Below are positions 24,103-32,963 of a stretch of DNA of 64,000 nt, in pieces. Each line of letters opens with the position of its first letter. Position 1 is the first letter of the stretch. The DNA comes from Sulfolobales archaeon (GTDB lineage Archaea > Thermoproteota > Thermoprotei_A > Sulfolobales > AG1). The notes beneath the pieces were generated by a model. The model saw only the letters and a program-made list of their open reading frames with translations, did no database searches and was not told the origin of the DNA. The stretch spans positions 32,082 to 96,081 of the forward strand of contig JAVZPJ010000005.1 of assembly GCA_038881635.1 (NCBI GenBank), read 5' to 3'. The translations under genes and the position numbers were made by a program.

Positions 24103-24600
24103 ATGTCTCAAGCGTCTCAAGAGACTTCGGACTCAGAACTCTACCATTCTCTTAGAATTCTCTCACAACTATCATGCCTGCCTCAGGTGAGAAGATATGA
24201 GTATTATATATCAAGAGGAGAGATTGAGAAAGCTAGATCCTATATTGAAAACGTTATGAAGGATCTCATCAGATCTAGGGAGTCTATTGAGAAAATACTC
24301 TATAGATCCAGAGAGCTTGCCAACATGCTTAGAAAAACAGGTTCAGGAGAAATAAGTGGGAGAGCTTCCGAGATCCTAAAAACAGTACCAGAATTCCTCA
24401 GAGAACTTGAGAATCTACCTGAGAATGTGAGAGGATGTTTAAATATTAAAGCTCATGTAGAAAGTGTGCTATATACTATATCTAATATAGCTGAAAGAAT
24501 CTCAAGAGGATTTCTCCTAGACAAATCTTATGAAGAAGAGCTTCTTAGAAATCTAGAGTACCTCTCAAGATATCTAGAAGAAATTCTCAAGATAATATGA
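24103..24600 (+). CDS. Hypothetical helical protein
   Basis: 165 aa, rich in Glu, Arg, Leu and Ser with heptad-like patterns ('IEKARSYIENVMKDLIRSRE', 'ILYRSRELANMLRK'), so mostly alpha-helical and perhaps coiled-coil. There is no signal peptide or membrane span. ATG 24103 follows a TTG that the longer frame would use. It converges on the nucleotidyltransferase gene with a single-base gap. The family is not recognised. Confidence 0.5.
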   Translation: MSQASQETSDSELYHSLRILSQLSCLPQVRRYEYYISRGEIEKARSYIENVMKDLIRSRESIEKILYRSRELANMLRKTGSGEISGRASEILKTVPEFLRELENLPENVRGCLNIKAHVESVLYTISNIAERISRGFLLDKSYEEELLRNLEYLSRYLEEILKII

Positions 24601-24601
24601 T

Positions 24602-25513
24602 CTATGAGCTTCTCTCAAAATAGCATTCAGAAAGATCTAGATTTAATCTTCTCAAACCTCTTTCATCATACTCTAAAACCCCCTCACACCTGATCACATC
24701 TCCAGTTCTTAGACTAGCGTATCTAATTCTATGAGAGTAGAGTATAATAGTCTCGCTTGAATTAAGATCTCTAGCCATATATATTGAAGGAGTATGATAA
24801 CCATGTGAATCTTCTGATACCTCTAGAGATCCTGAGAAAAAGCTCGTTCTATGTATTCTAGAACATATAATTCTTCTAATACTCTCATCACATGAAACAA
24901 ATCTAAGCGATACAATTCTCCCCCTGAACCTATGTTCATGAATAGATCTACGTAAGAGAATAGTATGAGTAGCAGGATCAGGTTTCTCACCAACTTCACC
25001 TATTATTCTCTTGATATCCTCATCATCTAATCTAGATATAACTTTCTCCCTCTCTAGATCTAGTAGAACCTCTAGATCTCTTCTATCATGCTTGTAAAAC
25101 ACAAGATCTATATCACTCTTAGGATTAGAAGCACAGTAGATCATGCTACCGCTAATAAGAGGATGAAGCCCTCTTCCAGAAAGTATGGTGAGAAGATCTA
25201 CTGCATCCTTATATAGATCCTCTGGAGTTTCACTACATGGAATTCTGGAAGGTCTTATAATTCTACGAATAAACTCATAAGGGATCACGGGAACAGGTCT
25301 TAGAATGAAATCAAGAATCTTCATATAGCTCGGGTATCTCATGAGCACGAGATTAATAGCATCAGAATACCTCTTAATCTTAACACCATTAACATATCTA
25401 GGCACAGCGATAACACCGTTAGAATGACAGCAACCTTTAACAGCCCATATACTCCCGTCTTCTAATACTATGTAGAAACCCTCAACTATTTCATCAGAAG
25501 GATCTAAGGTCAG
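24602..25513 (-). CDS. Predicted nucleotidyltransferase (COG1665-like), probable non-canonical start
   Basis: The nucleotidyltransferase motif is 'ISGSMIYCASNPKSDIDLVF', with the G-S...D-x-D metal/nucleotide signature. The first canonical start is GTG 25405 ('PRYVNGVKIKRYSD'). However, the same frame is open for 36 more codons upstream and encodes convincing protein ('IVEGFYIVLEDGSIWAVKG'), which I take to be the real N-terminal domain. That extension has no ATG, GTG or TTG; CTG at 25513 (minus strand), with GGTGAGG upstream, is the only near-cognate candidate. The coordinates use it. Without the extension the protein is 267 aa, with it about 303. Confidence 0.68.
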   Translation of the reverse strand: MTLDPSDEIVEGFYIVLEDGSIWAVKGCCHSNGVIAVPRYVNGVKIKRYSDAINLVLMRYPSYMKILDFILRPVPVIPYEFIRRIIRPSRIPCSETPEDLYKDAVDLLTILSGRGLHPLISGSMIYCASNPKSDIDLVFYKHDRRDLEVLLDLEREKVISRLDDEDIKRIIGEVGEKPDPATHTILLRRSIHEHRFRGRIVSLRFVSCDESIRRIICSRIHRTSFFSGSLEVSEDSHGYHTPSIYMARDLNSSETIILYSHRIRYASLRTGDVIRCEGVLEYDERGLRRLNLDLSECYFERSS

Positions 25514-25694
25514 AGAAGAGAAATCTCCTCACCTCTCAGGGTGCACAGGCTTCATCACTATGCAGAGCACTTCATATATCTAAATACTCTGGAAAGTTAA
25601 AAGTCATAAGATTTTAGATCTCGAAAACCCTGTCATCATTAGTTTCTCAACACTTCTATATATACCTGCTATCTATGTTACATAGGTGTTTGTT

Positions 25695-27203
25695 TTGGAG
25701 TATTCGAGAGAAGTCTTGTTCCCTCATAGAGAAATTCGAGAGATACTAGATCTATATAGAACTATATGGGCTCTAGATCATGCCTCATCTCTTATGGGCT
25801 GGGATCTTGAGACCAACATGCCTGAAGAGGGGGTTCTAGAGAGAGGTGTAGCAGTATCTGAGATATCTGCTTTGAGGCAGAAGCTTGTCACAGAAGAGAG
25901 ATTTCTAAAAGCTGTTGAAAGAGCTGAAGCCATAGAAGATCTCAATGATTATGAGAGAGGTGTTATTAGAGTTCTCAAGAGAGAGATCAGATACTACACC
26001 AGAGTACCTCCTGAGATTGTGAAAGAACTCTCTAGAATCACATCGGAGGCTAGTGTTATCTGGAGGAATGCTAAGAGTGAGGGTAGATTTGACAAGTTCA
26101 AACCCTACCTAGAGAAGATAGTAGATCTAGAGATTAAAATCGCAGATTCTCTAGGCTATGATGAGCATCCCTACGACGCTCTCCTAGACATCTACGAAGA
26201 AGGTTTGAGAACAAGAGAATTTCAGAGTATCATAGGATCTCTAATACCTTCTCTTAAGAAGATCCTTGAAAAAATAATCTCAGAAGAATATTATACCAAA
26301 CCTCATCCTCTCGAGACGGAGAGATATGATACAGATGCTATGAGAAGAGTTAATCAGAGAATTCTAGAGATACTAGGGTTCAATCCTAAGAGAATGAGAC
26401 TAGACGTATCCGCACACCCCTTCACCTCAGGGATTAGCTTGAGAGATGTGAGAATAACTGTGAGATATGAAGGCTATGATTTCAAGAGAGCATTATACTC
26501 TCTAATTCACGAATTCGGACACGCATTATACGATCTTCAGATCGATGAAAGATATGCTATGACCCCTCTAGCTGGAGGTGCTTCACTAGGTGTTCATGAA
26601 AGTCAGTCTAGATTCTGGGAGAATATTATAGGGAGGAGCAGAGGCTTTGTAGAAGCTGTATATGATATACTAGCTGAAGAACTAAAACTCGGAGGAAGAT
26701 ACGATCCCGAGGATCTCTACAGATACTTCAATATAGTCAGACCTAGCCTCATAAGAGTTGATGCTGATGAGGTCACCTATAACTTTCATATCGCATTAAG
26801 ATTCGAGCTTGAGAGAATGATGATCTCTAGAGAAATTAAAATAGGAGATCTACCTGAGATCTGGAATGATTATATGGAGAGGTATCTCGGTATAAAACCT
26901 AAGAATGATAGCGAGGGTGTTCTCCAAGATATTCACTGGAGCATGGGCTCTATAGGATACTTCCCAACATATAGTATTGGAACAATCCTAGCAGCACAGA
27001 TTAGAAAGGTTATGGAGAAAGACTTGAATCTCGAAGAGATTATCAGAAGTAGGAATCTAGATCCTGTGAGAAGATGGCTTAGAGATCGCATACATGTGTA
27101 TGGAGCTATGTATCCGCCGAAAGAACTTATAAGAAGATCTCTTGGAGAAGATCTGAATCCCAGCGTGTTCATAGAATATCTAGAGAGAAAGTATTTAGGC
27201 TGA
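25695..27203 (+). CDS. Carboxypeptidase Taq (M32 family metallopeptidase)
   Basis: Zinc carboxypeptidase removing C-terminal residues from peptides, about 502 aa. The zinc motif is 'IHEFGHALYD' (H272-E-F-G-H276), preceded by the M32 region 'RLDVSAHPFTSGIS' and followed by 'GVHESQSRFWENIIGRS', both family hallmarks. 'ALDHASSLMGWDLETNMPEE' is the M32 N-terminal signature. GTG 25686 is possible, but AGGTG at 25684-25688 spaces better to TTG 25695. It probably acts in the cytoplasm on imported peptides. Confidence 0.95.
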   Translation: MEYSREVLFPHREIREILDLYRTIWALDHASSLMGWDLETNMPEEGVLERGVAVSEISALRQKLVTEERFLKAVERAEAIEDLNDYERGVIRVLKREIRYYTRVPPEIVKELSRITSEASVIWRNAKSEGRFDKFKPYLEKIVDLEIKIADSLGYDEHPYDALLDIYEEGLRTREFQSIIGSLIPSLKKILEKIISEEYYTKPHPLETERYDTDAMRRVNQRILEILGFNPKRMRLDVSAHPFTSGISLRDVRITVRYEGYDFKRALYSLIHEFGHALYDLQIDERYAMTPLAGGASLGVHESQSRFWENIIGRSRGFVEAVYDILAEELKLGGRYDPEDLYRYFNIVRPSLIRVDADEVTYNFHIALRFELERMMISREIKIGDLPEIWNDYMERYLGIKPKNDSEGVLQDIHWSMGSIGYFPTYSIGTILAAQIRKVMEKDLNLEEIIRSRNLDPVRRWLRDRIHVYGAMYPPKELIRRSLGEDLNPSVFIEYLERKYLG

Positions 27204-27217
27204 GATGAGAAGCAGAC

Positions 27218-28189
27218 CTATACTATCAGATCCCTCAGATCCTTATCAACTCTTGGAAAGATCTTATCATAGTAGAATTTCACACCTTCATCCCCTGATT
27301 CTCTGAAGAGAGCGTAAACCATTACAGCAGGAAATGCTATGATCTTATCTAAATGCATCTTAGCAGGGATTTCAAGAGCTTTTCTCATAGCTTTATTCAT
27401 ATATATTGAGATTCTATCAGAAGCTCTCTCGAGAGCAGAATCTATCTCACAATCACTACATCCAAGCCATTTCAAGAATAACCTGATATTCTTCCTCTTA
27501 TTAATACTAGGATCTCTGCTCAGAAGATCTGTTGTATCATCAGCTATCTGATAGAGAACTCCTAGAATGCTTCCATATTCCGATACTACTCTGATAACAC
27601 TATCACTACACTGCGTAGCTTTAGCACCCAGATACGCAGCCATTCTAAACACAGAACCTGTTTTGAGATCTACTATTCTCTCATACTCACTGGCTGGTAC
27701 ATCGATTCTTCCGAATACGTCAAGTATCTCTCCTAATGTGGCTTGGAACCATGATTGGATCACGTTTATAAGAGCATCGAAACCATAGATCCTGATCATG
27801 AGCTGAGCTTTGGGTATGAGGAAGTTCGAGACTAGAACAGTATTTGCTAGACCGAATCTAACCCATGAAGCTGGTCTACCTCTTCTAAAGAGATCCCCGT
27901 CAACTATATCATCTAGAGCTAGAGATGCTGAGTGAACCATCTCAATAGCTATTGAAGCATCTAAAGCTCTATCTATAGAACCTCCGAGAGCCTCTGATAT
28001 GAGTAAGGTTAGAACTCCTCTAAGTCTCTTACCTCCATGCACTATATATCTCGCTATCTCAGCTATCTCTTCCTCGTAGTTTTTTATCTCTTCGCGAATC
28101 TTCTCTTCTATGATCTCTCTTCTAGACTCCATATACTCCATAAGCTCTCTAAAGACCTTGCTACCTAGTATGAGATCTTCTGCTCCCAA
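27218..28189 (-). CDS. Polyprenyl diphosphate synthase (geranylgeranyl diphosphate synthase type)
   Basis: Trans-prenyltransferase extending isoprenoid chains for archaeal lipids and quinones, 323 aa. Motifs: 'VHGGKRLRGVL' near residue 50, first Asp-rich motif 'ALDDIVDGD' (D93, D94, D97), second 'QIADDTTDLL' (D217, D218, D221). The chain-length-determining positions before the first motif read 'VHSASLALDD', compatible with a C20 or longer product but not decisive. TTG 28189 is the start. It lies 15 bp after the TFE-beta-like gene and is probably co-transcribed with it. Confidence 0.9.
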   Translation of the reverse strand: MGAEDLILGSKVFRELMEYMESRREIIEEKIREEIKNYEEEIAEIARYIVHGGKRLRGVLTLLISEALGGSIDRALDASIAIEMVHSASLALDDIVDGDLFRRGRPASWVRFGLANTVLVSNFLIPKAQLMIRIYGFDALINVIQSWFQATLGEILDVFGRIDVPASEYERIVDLKTGSVFRMAAYLGAKATQCSDSVIRVVSEYGSILGVLYQIADDTTDLLSRDPSINKRKNIRLFLKWLGCSDCEIDSALERASDRISIYMNKAMRKALEIPAKMHLDKIIAFPAVMVYALFRESGDEGVKFYYDKIFPRVDKDLRDLIV

Positions 28190-28204
28190 GACTTCTCACA
28201 TTAA

Positions 28205-28612
28205 CTACTTCTTCCTAGAGATATATCTGCTAAGCTTATCACATCTACTCCAATTCTCATCAGCTGAATTCATACACTGAAATACTATGTTGCATGTGAA
28301 GCAAGGGATCTCTCTCATACTATCCATATTCACCTTCTCCGGAAGATCTTCTCTGAAAATAATATGCCCTGGCAGGAGTAGTATATAAGCCTTTCTCCCG
28401 TTAAGCTCAGCTTCTTTCCTCATGATTAATCCTCTTCTGAGAAGTCTTAGAACAATTCGAGAACCTTCTTTGCTATCTATACCTAGTAAACTCCATAACT
28501 CTGTCTGTGTCACACCGCCAGAACTACTTCTGCTACTTATTATATCAAAAGCTTTTCTCTCTATAGGAGGTAAGAGGTCTATGAGATCATGAGGATTTTC
28601 TCTGACTCTCAT
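28205..28612 (-). CDS. TFE-beta-like (RPC34/hRPC39-type) winged-helix protein with four cluster cysteines
   Basis: 135 aa: an N-terminal winged helix (about residues 13-80, 'LPPIERKAFDII' to 'ILLLPG') and a C-terminal cysteine set C104, C107, C113 and C124 ('CFTCNIVFQC', then 'WSRCDKLSRY'). This arrangement is that of crenarchaeal TFE-beta, the archaeal counterpart of RNA polymerase III subunit hRPC39, whose cysteines hold an iron-sulfur cluster. TFE-beta with TFE-alpha helps open the promoter. The longer frame to 28690 is unlikely; ATG 28612 has GAGGAG upstream. It precedes the prenyl synthase gene in an operon. Confidence 0.7.
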   Translation of the reverse strand: MRVRENPHDLIDLLPPIERKAFDIISSRSSSGGVTQTELWSLLGIDSKEGSRIVLRLLRRGLIMRKEAELNGRKAYILLLPGHIIFREDLPEKVNMDSMREIPCFTCNIVFQCMNSADENWSRCDKLSRYISRKK

Positions 28613-28787
28613 ATTCTTCTCCTCATCTCTCAGTTTTGAATATTCTCCATATAGATTATCTAGGATTAGAAAGAATATAATCTTGAGCACCGGTCGCGCT
28701 ATATCTCATGTGCTATAAGAAGTGATCATATATCCTCATAGTTGAAACTCACATCTTTATTAATCGGCTTCTAAGAATAATATCCTG

Positions 28788-30152
28788 ATGATCAAAAGCA
28801 TCCTGGAGAAGATAGATAGAGGATTTCTATGTATATCTTGCGGATATTTTGAGAAGAGGTTCTGGAACAGGTACGTAGATAGATGTCCTGTGTGTGGAGG
28901 CTTCATGATTCCCGTGGTTAATGAAATACCCAAACCCGTGGATCAACCTGGTGTGTGGAGGTGGAGTGAAGGACTTCTAACTCCTGAGATCAAGAGCAAG
29001 ATAACTCTTTTCGAAGCTAACACTCCTCTAATAAGATTTGATACTCTAGGTAGAAGATATAAGATTAAGAATCTTCTTATCAAAGATGAGGCTAGAAATC
29101 CCACCGGACTTTTCATGGACAGAGGATCAGCTGTAGCTACATCAGTTCTATCGAGTATGGGTGTTAAGAATATCACGATAATCTCAACAGGAGATCTAGC
29201 TTTCTCGATGGGGGTTTACGCTAGAAGAGCTAAGATGAGAACATTCGTAGTACTTCCATCAAATACTCTACCTTCGAAGATTCTTAGAGCGAGAATTGTG
29301 AATTCTAGAGTTACAATATATGACAGCTATGAAAGCGCTCTCAGAATATCTGATCTCTATGACAGATACTATACTAGGTATAGGAAGAGGTATTTCATAC
29401 TCCACTCAAATCCATATCTTATGAATGGGTATCAGACCATACTATTTGAGATAATAAACGAGCTAGGTTCCCCGCCTAATCTAATAGTAATTCCATTCGG
29501 CGACGGTGCTCTTATGACCTCGCTAGTTTCAGTTGTTGAGAGAATGAATCTCAGGATCAAGATCTTAGGTGTGAGAGCTAGCGTCACATCTCCTGTTTTC
29601 AGCGAGATCAGAGTTGAGAAACCTCTTCTAAGAGAACAGCTTGAAACAATGATCAAGGATACCAGACATGAGATTATAGAGGTATCAGATAAGTTAATAA
29701 GAGAAGCATTGATCCGAGCTAGTAGAGAGGAGGGGTTTCCAATAGATCCTATAGCAGCTACAGGACTTGCAGGTCTTGAAAGCTACTACCCGCATATAGC
29801 AGGATATGATACCGCTGTTATAATAGCTACTGCTGGTGGCATGCTTAACGATCCTGTTATCATGAAGAGTATCATAGGAAGTATTAAAACAGATGAGATA
29901 AGCCTAGGATTTGTCAAAGAGAAGATACTCGAGATATTAATTGAAGAAGGTGGGATGCCAGCTTACAGACTATGGAAGTATCTTAAGGATAAGTATGATG
30001 TGAGACTTAGCCTGAGAACTATATATAATCATCTTAGAGAACTTGAGAAAATGGGTCTTGTGACAAGGAAGAGTGATTATGATCCTGATGAGGATAGGAT
30101 GAGAAGATTTTACGTAGCTAGTGATGATGCTTACATGCGTATTCTTAGATAA
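28788..30152 (+). CDS. Threonine-synthase-like protein without PLP lysine, fused to a C-terminal winged helix
   Basis: 454 aa. The N-terminal zinc ribbon (C15, C18, C33, C36) and fold-type-II body are those of threonine synthase: 'TPLIRFDTLGRRYKIKNLLI', then 'KDEARNPTGLFMDRGSAVAT', 'STGDLAFSMGVYARRA', 'FGDGALMTS'. The family motif S/T-F-K-D-R has its PLP-binding lysine replaced by Met110. The C-terminal 80 residues form a winged helix ('MPAYRLWKYLKDKYDVRLSL', 'RTIYNHLRELEKMGLVTRKS'). The protein is thus more likely a ligand-sensing DNA-binding regulator than an enzyme. Threonine or a phosphorylated precursor would be the obvious ligand. Confidence 0.85.
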   Translation: MIKSILEKIDRGFLCISCGYFEKRFWNRYVDRCPVCGGFMIPVVNEIPKPVDQPGVWRWSEGLLTPEIKSKITLFEANTPLIRFDTLGRRYKIKNLLIKDEARNPTGLFMDRGSAVATSVLSSMGVKNITIISTGDLAFSMGVYARRAKMRTFVVLPSNTLPSKILRARIVNSRVTIYDSYESALRISDLYDRYYTRYRKRYFILHSNPYLMNGYQTILFEIINELGSPPNLIVIPFGDGALMTSLVSVVERMNLRIKILGVRASVTSPVFSEIRVEKPLLREQLETMIKDTRHEIIEVSDKLIREALIRASREEGFPIDPIAATGLAGLESYYPHIAGYDTAVIIATAGGMLNDPVIMKSIIGSIKTDEISLGFVKEKILEILIEEGGMPAYRLWKYLKDKYDVRLSLRTIYNHLRELEKMGLVTRKSDYDPDEDRMRRFYVASDDAYMRILR

Positions 30153-30210
30153 CTTGAAAGATCTATTGAAGGTGAGATTTATACAGTGTTAAAAGCTTCC
30201 AAAAACTCGG

Positions 30211-30954
30211 GTGTCTAAGATATCTGTGGTAAGACTCTCAATATATACATCGCTAGTATTCATAGCAACAATAGTGCTTCAGATATACACACCAGCTACA
30301 AGAGGATACTTCAACCTAGGAGAAGTAGCTATATACTCGATAGCATCTATAGCAAGTCCTGTCACAACAGCTATAGCAGCTGGAATAGGATCTGCACTAG
30401 CAGATCTTCTCACAGGATATGGGATATTCGCTCCAGGAACACTTATTATAAAAGCTTCTGAAGGCTTTATTGTAAGTGTTCTAATAAGATCTCTTAGCAA
30501 AATGAAGATTCGCAAAGCTAGAATCCTATCAATAATAATATCTGCAGGAGTAGGAGTTCTCATATTCATAGCAGGAGTTAAACTCTGGACAGGATATGTA
30601 GAGCTTACATCCATCCCCGTCAACATACTAGGGTTCCAAGCCACGCTACTCACACTCACAATGGATATAAGCGCTTTTATATGGGCTCTCTTAGGAGGCG
30701 TCGTAGCTCTACTAATGATATACATGATATGGTCTAGAGGATCTGAGAATATATCTACAGCACTTTCAATGAGTATAGGAGGATTTATAATGGTCATGGG
30801 GTACTTCCTCTACGAATACTTCATCTCAAATCCTCTACAAGGAATCCCTTCTGAAGCAGCATTCGTAGAAATCCCTATAAATCTAGGTCAGGTTCTCTTC
30901 GGAATCTCTCTAGCTCTTCCTATTTCTAGCTTTATGAGGAAAGCAGTAGAATGA
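30211..30954 (+). CDS. ECF transporter substrate-binding membrane subunit (S component)
   Basis: 247 aa with about six spans. The region 'RGYFNLGEVAIYSIASIASP' and 'GIGSALADLLTGYGIFAP' followed by 'TLIIKASEGFIVSVL' is the signature of Pfam ECF-ribofla_trS-like S components. An inserted extracytoplasmic part ('WTGYVELTSIPVNILG') is present. The GTG start at 30211 lies about 30 bases after TTTATA (30178-30183), consistent with a leaderless transcript. The ATPase and T-component genes follow at once, so the transporter is complete. The vitamin or metal carried is unknown. Confidence 0.8.
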   Translation: MSKISVVRLSIYTSLVFIATIVLQIYTPATRGYFNLGEVAIYSIASIASPVTTAIAAGIGSALADLLTGYGIFAPGTLIIKASEGFIVSVLIRSLSKMKIRKARILSIIISAGVGVLIFIAGVKLWTGYVELTSIPVNILGFQATLLTLTMDISAFIWALLGGVVALLMIYMIWSRGSENISTALSMSIGGFIMVMGYFLYEYFISNPLQGIPSEAAFVEIPINLGQVLFGISLALPISSFMRKAVE

Positions 30955-32219
30955 ATATCTCAGCTAAAGGATTCAGCATAAGATTAAATAATCTGAGAAT
31001 CTTAGAAAACTCAGATCTTAATCTAGACAAAGGGTTAACCCTTCTAACAGGAGTATCAGGATCTGGAAAAACATCTTTACTAAGAGTACTCTCAGGATCT
31101 ATACCTTTTATTTTCAAAGGTTCTTTCACAGGTTTTTTCAAACCCGATATAAGAACTATCAATAGAATCTCATTCTACATGCCTCAAGAACCTTGGTTCG
31201 GGATCGCAACTCCATATGTCTGGTCTGAACTAGAAGGCTTTGAAGAACTTCTAGAGAGTATTGATATGAAGAGTCTTAGAAACAGGTCTACTTATACTCT
31301 TAGTGCTGGTGAGACTCAGAGAATACTTCTGCTAGTAGCTCTGAGATCTGGGAAGAAACTACTACTTCTCGATGAACCTACTTCGTATCTTGATAGTGAT
31401 AATGCTAGGAGATTTGCTGAGCTTGTCTATAAATTCTCTGATGAGAATGATTCCATAGTTCTGGTATCAGATCATAGGATAGATCTTTGGTCTAAATATG
31501 CTGAGAAGATCTACGCTCTTAATAATAGAAGGCTAGAGGATTTTAAAGAGAGTAGCTATAAGGAGTATTATGAGAGAAATATAAGACTCATAGAAGATCT
31601 ACGTAAAGAGAGAGAGGTTAATGAGATTAGAAACTGCATAGGTTTTGAAATACGAGAATTCACATACCCAGGATCTAGGAGAAGATTATTAGAAGGTGTA
31701 GAAGGTGAGGTATGCTATGGGAGAGTTACGCTGATCAGAGGAGCATCAGGATCTGGCAAGTCTACATTACTAAGATTACTAACTGAGAGAATTGTAGATC
31801 AGAGATTTGAAAAATATGTGAGAATACACCTCGAGAGAATATCTCAAGAGAGTATTAAGAAAGATATTCTTCTAATACCTGATAATCCGCTACTATTCTA
31901 CACAGAAGCTAGAGTATTTGAAGAGCTAGGAGGAGAAGTTGAATTACTAGATCTGCTAGAGATCTCTAGAGAAAGATCTGGGCTTGGAATTAAGAGATTA
32001 AGCAGTGGTGAGAGAAGAAGGATCGCATTTCTCTCAGCTCTTGCAAGAAGGAAGAAGATTATACTCGTGGACGAACCTACGGTAGGTCTTGATCCGGGTT
32101 CTAAATATCTTCTACTAAAACTGATACGTGATCTCACATTAAAAGGCTATGGTTTTCTGATATCATCTCACGACCCTCATATGGAGGTGATTGCAGATGA
32201 AATCATCAGAATCAATTAG
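30951..32219 (+). CDS. ECF transporter energising ATPase, two fused ABC domains (EcfA-A')
   Basis: 422 aa with two tandem nucleotide-binding domains. Domain 1: Walker A 'GVSGSGKTSL', signature 'LSAGETQR', Walker B 'LLLLDEPTSYLD'. Domain 2: Walker A 'GASGSGKSTL', signature 'LSSGERRR', Walker B 'IILVDEPTVGLDPG' and 'SSHDPHM'. In most bacteria these domains are separate proteins; fusion is common in archaeal ECF systems. The start overlaps the S-component stop by four bases, and the end overlaps the T-component gene. Confidence 0.9.
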   Translation: MNISAKGFSIRLNNLRILENSDLNLDKGLTLLTGVSGSGKTSLLRVLSGSIPFIFKGSFTGFFKPDIRTINRISFYMPQEPWFGIATPYVWSELEGFEELLESIDMKSLRNRSTYTLSAGETQRILLLVALRSGKKLLLLDEPTSYLDSDNARRFAELVYKFSDENDSIVLVSDHRIDLWSKYAEKIYALNNRRLEDFKESSYKEYYERNIRLIEDLRKEREVNEIRNCIGFEIREFTYPGSRRRLLEGVEGEVCYGRVTLIRGASGSGKSTLLRLLTERIVDQRFEKYVRIHLERISQESIKKDILLIPDNPLLFYTEARVFEELGGEVELLDLLEISRERSGLGIKRLSSGERRRIAFLSALARRKKIILVDEPTVGLDPGSKYLLLKLIRDLTLKGYGFLISSHDPHMEVIADEIIRIN

Positions 32220-32952
32220 CTTTAGAAGATTAGCAGGATTCCTAGAATTCATATTAGAATACCTCTTCTACTCAGTGTTTGTCGGAGATGATAATAAATG
32301 CAGACACTCACCTCTAGTACTTAACATAGGATTCATAGTTGTTGTGATATTCATCATCTCTAGAGGAGGTTTTCTCAACATAATCACAGGTGTTTCAGCA
32401 GTAGCACTCCAGATCGTCTTAAAAAGAAAATGCATTGTTCTAAGACCAGTTATAATACTCTCTCTAATACCATCAGCATTCTATGGAGTGATATCAATTA
32501 TTTTAAGACCTGATATTATTCTCGCTTTAGAAGCTGTGGCAAGGGTTTTCACAATATCATTATCAACACTTCTAGTTCTGCAACAGATTAATCCGGTAGA
32601 GATTTCATGGCTTCTATCGAGATTAGGTGTGAACTCTAGATCAGTTCTATATCCTTCTCTAGTATGGAGAGTCTCACCACATCTTCTCAAGGACATGAGA
32701 CTAGCTCTGCTTGTTAACAGGCTTAAGGAATCTGATCTGTGGAAAAGTATTGCTGTAAGTATTATAGTATTTGATGAGTATGCAGATCTCTATGAAGAAG
32801 GTCTTCTCTCTAGAGAGAAGATATCTATATCCTACTGGTATGATCCTCGTGAGAGTATTAAAAGTATGATACTTCTGATCACACCTCTTATAATGTACAT
32901 GTTACAATGCATGTATAGCTATTCTTTTCTTTTATATCTAGGAATTCTATAG
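32197..32952 (+). CDS. ECF transporter transmembrane subunit (EcfT)
   Basis: About 251 aa membrane protein with hydrophobic segments near residues 45-60, 65-85, 95-110 and 225-245. The cytoplasmic part contains 'LVWRVSPHLLKDMRLAL' and a charged helix, in the place of the coupling helices of EcfT. ATG 32197 lies six bases after GGAGGTGA (32183-32190), inside the end of the ATPase gene, so translation is coupled. Sequence similarity to typical EcfT is weak by eye; the assignment rests mainly on position and topology. Confidence 0.72.
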   Translation: MKSSESISFRRLAGFLEFILEYLFYSVFVGDDNKCRHSPLVLNIGFIVVVIFIISRGGFLNIITGVSAVALQIVLKRKCIVLRPVIILSLIPSAFYGVISIILRPDIILALEAVARVFTISLSTLLVLQQINPVEISWLLSRLGVNSRSVLYPSLVWRVSPHLLKDMRLALLVNRLKESDLWKSIAVSIIVFDEYADLYEEGLLSREKISISYWYDPRESIKSMILLITPLIMYMLQCMYSYSFLLYLGIL

Positions 32953-32963
32953 TGTAGCTAGGT

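Noticed and set aside
30279-30797. 172-codon antisense frame within the ECF S-component gene
   Set aside because: It has the composition of a mirrored membrane gene, no ribosome site and no recognisable family; the sense gene has clear family motifs.
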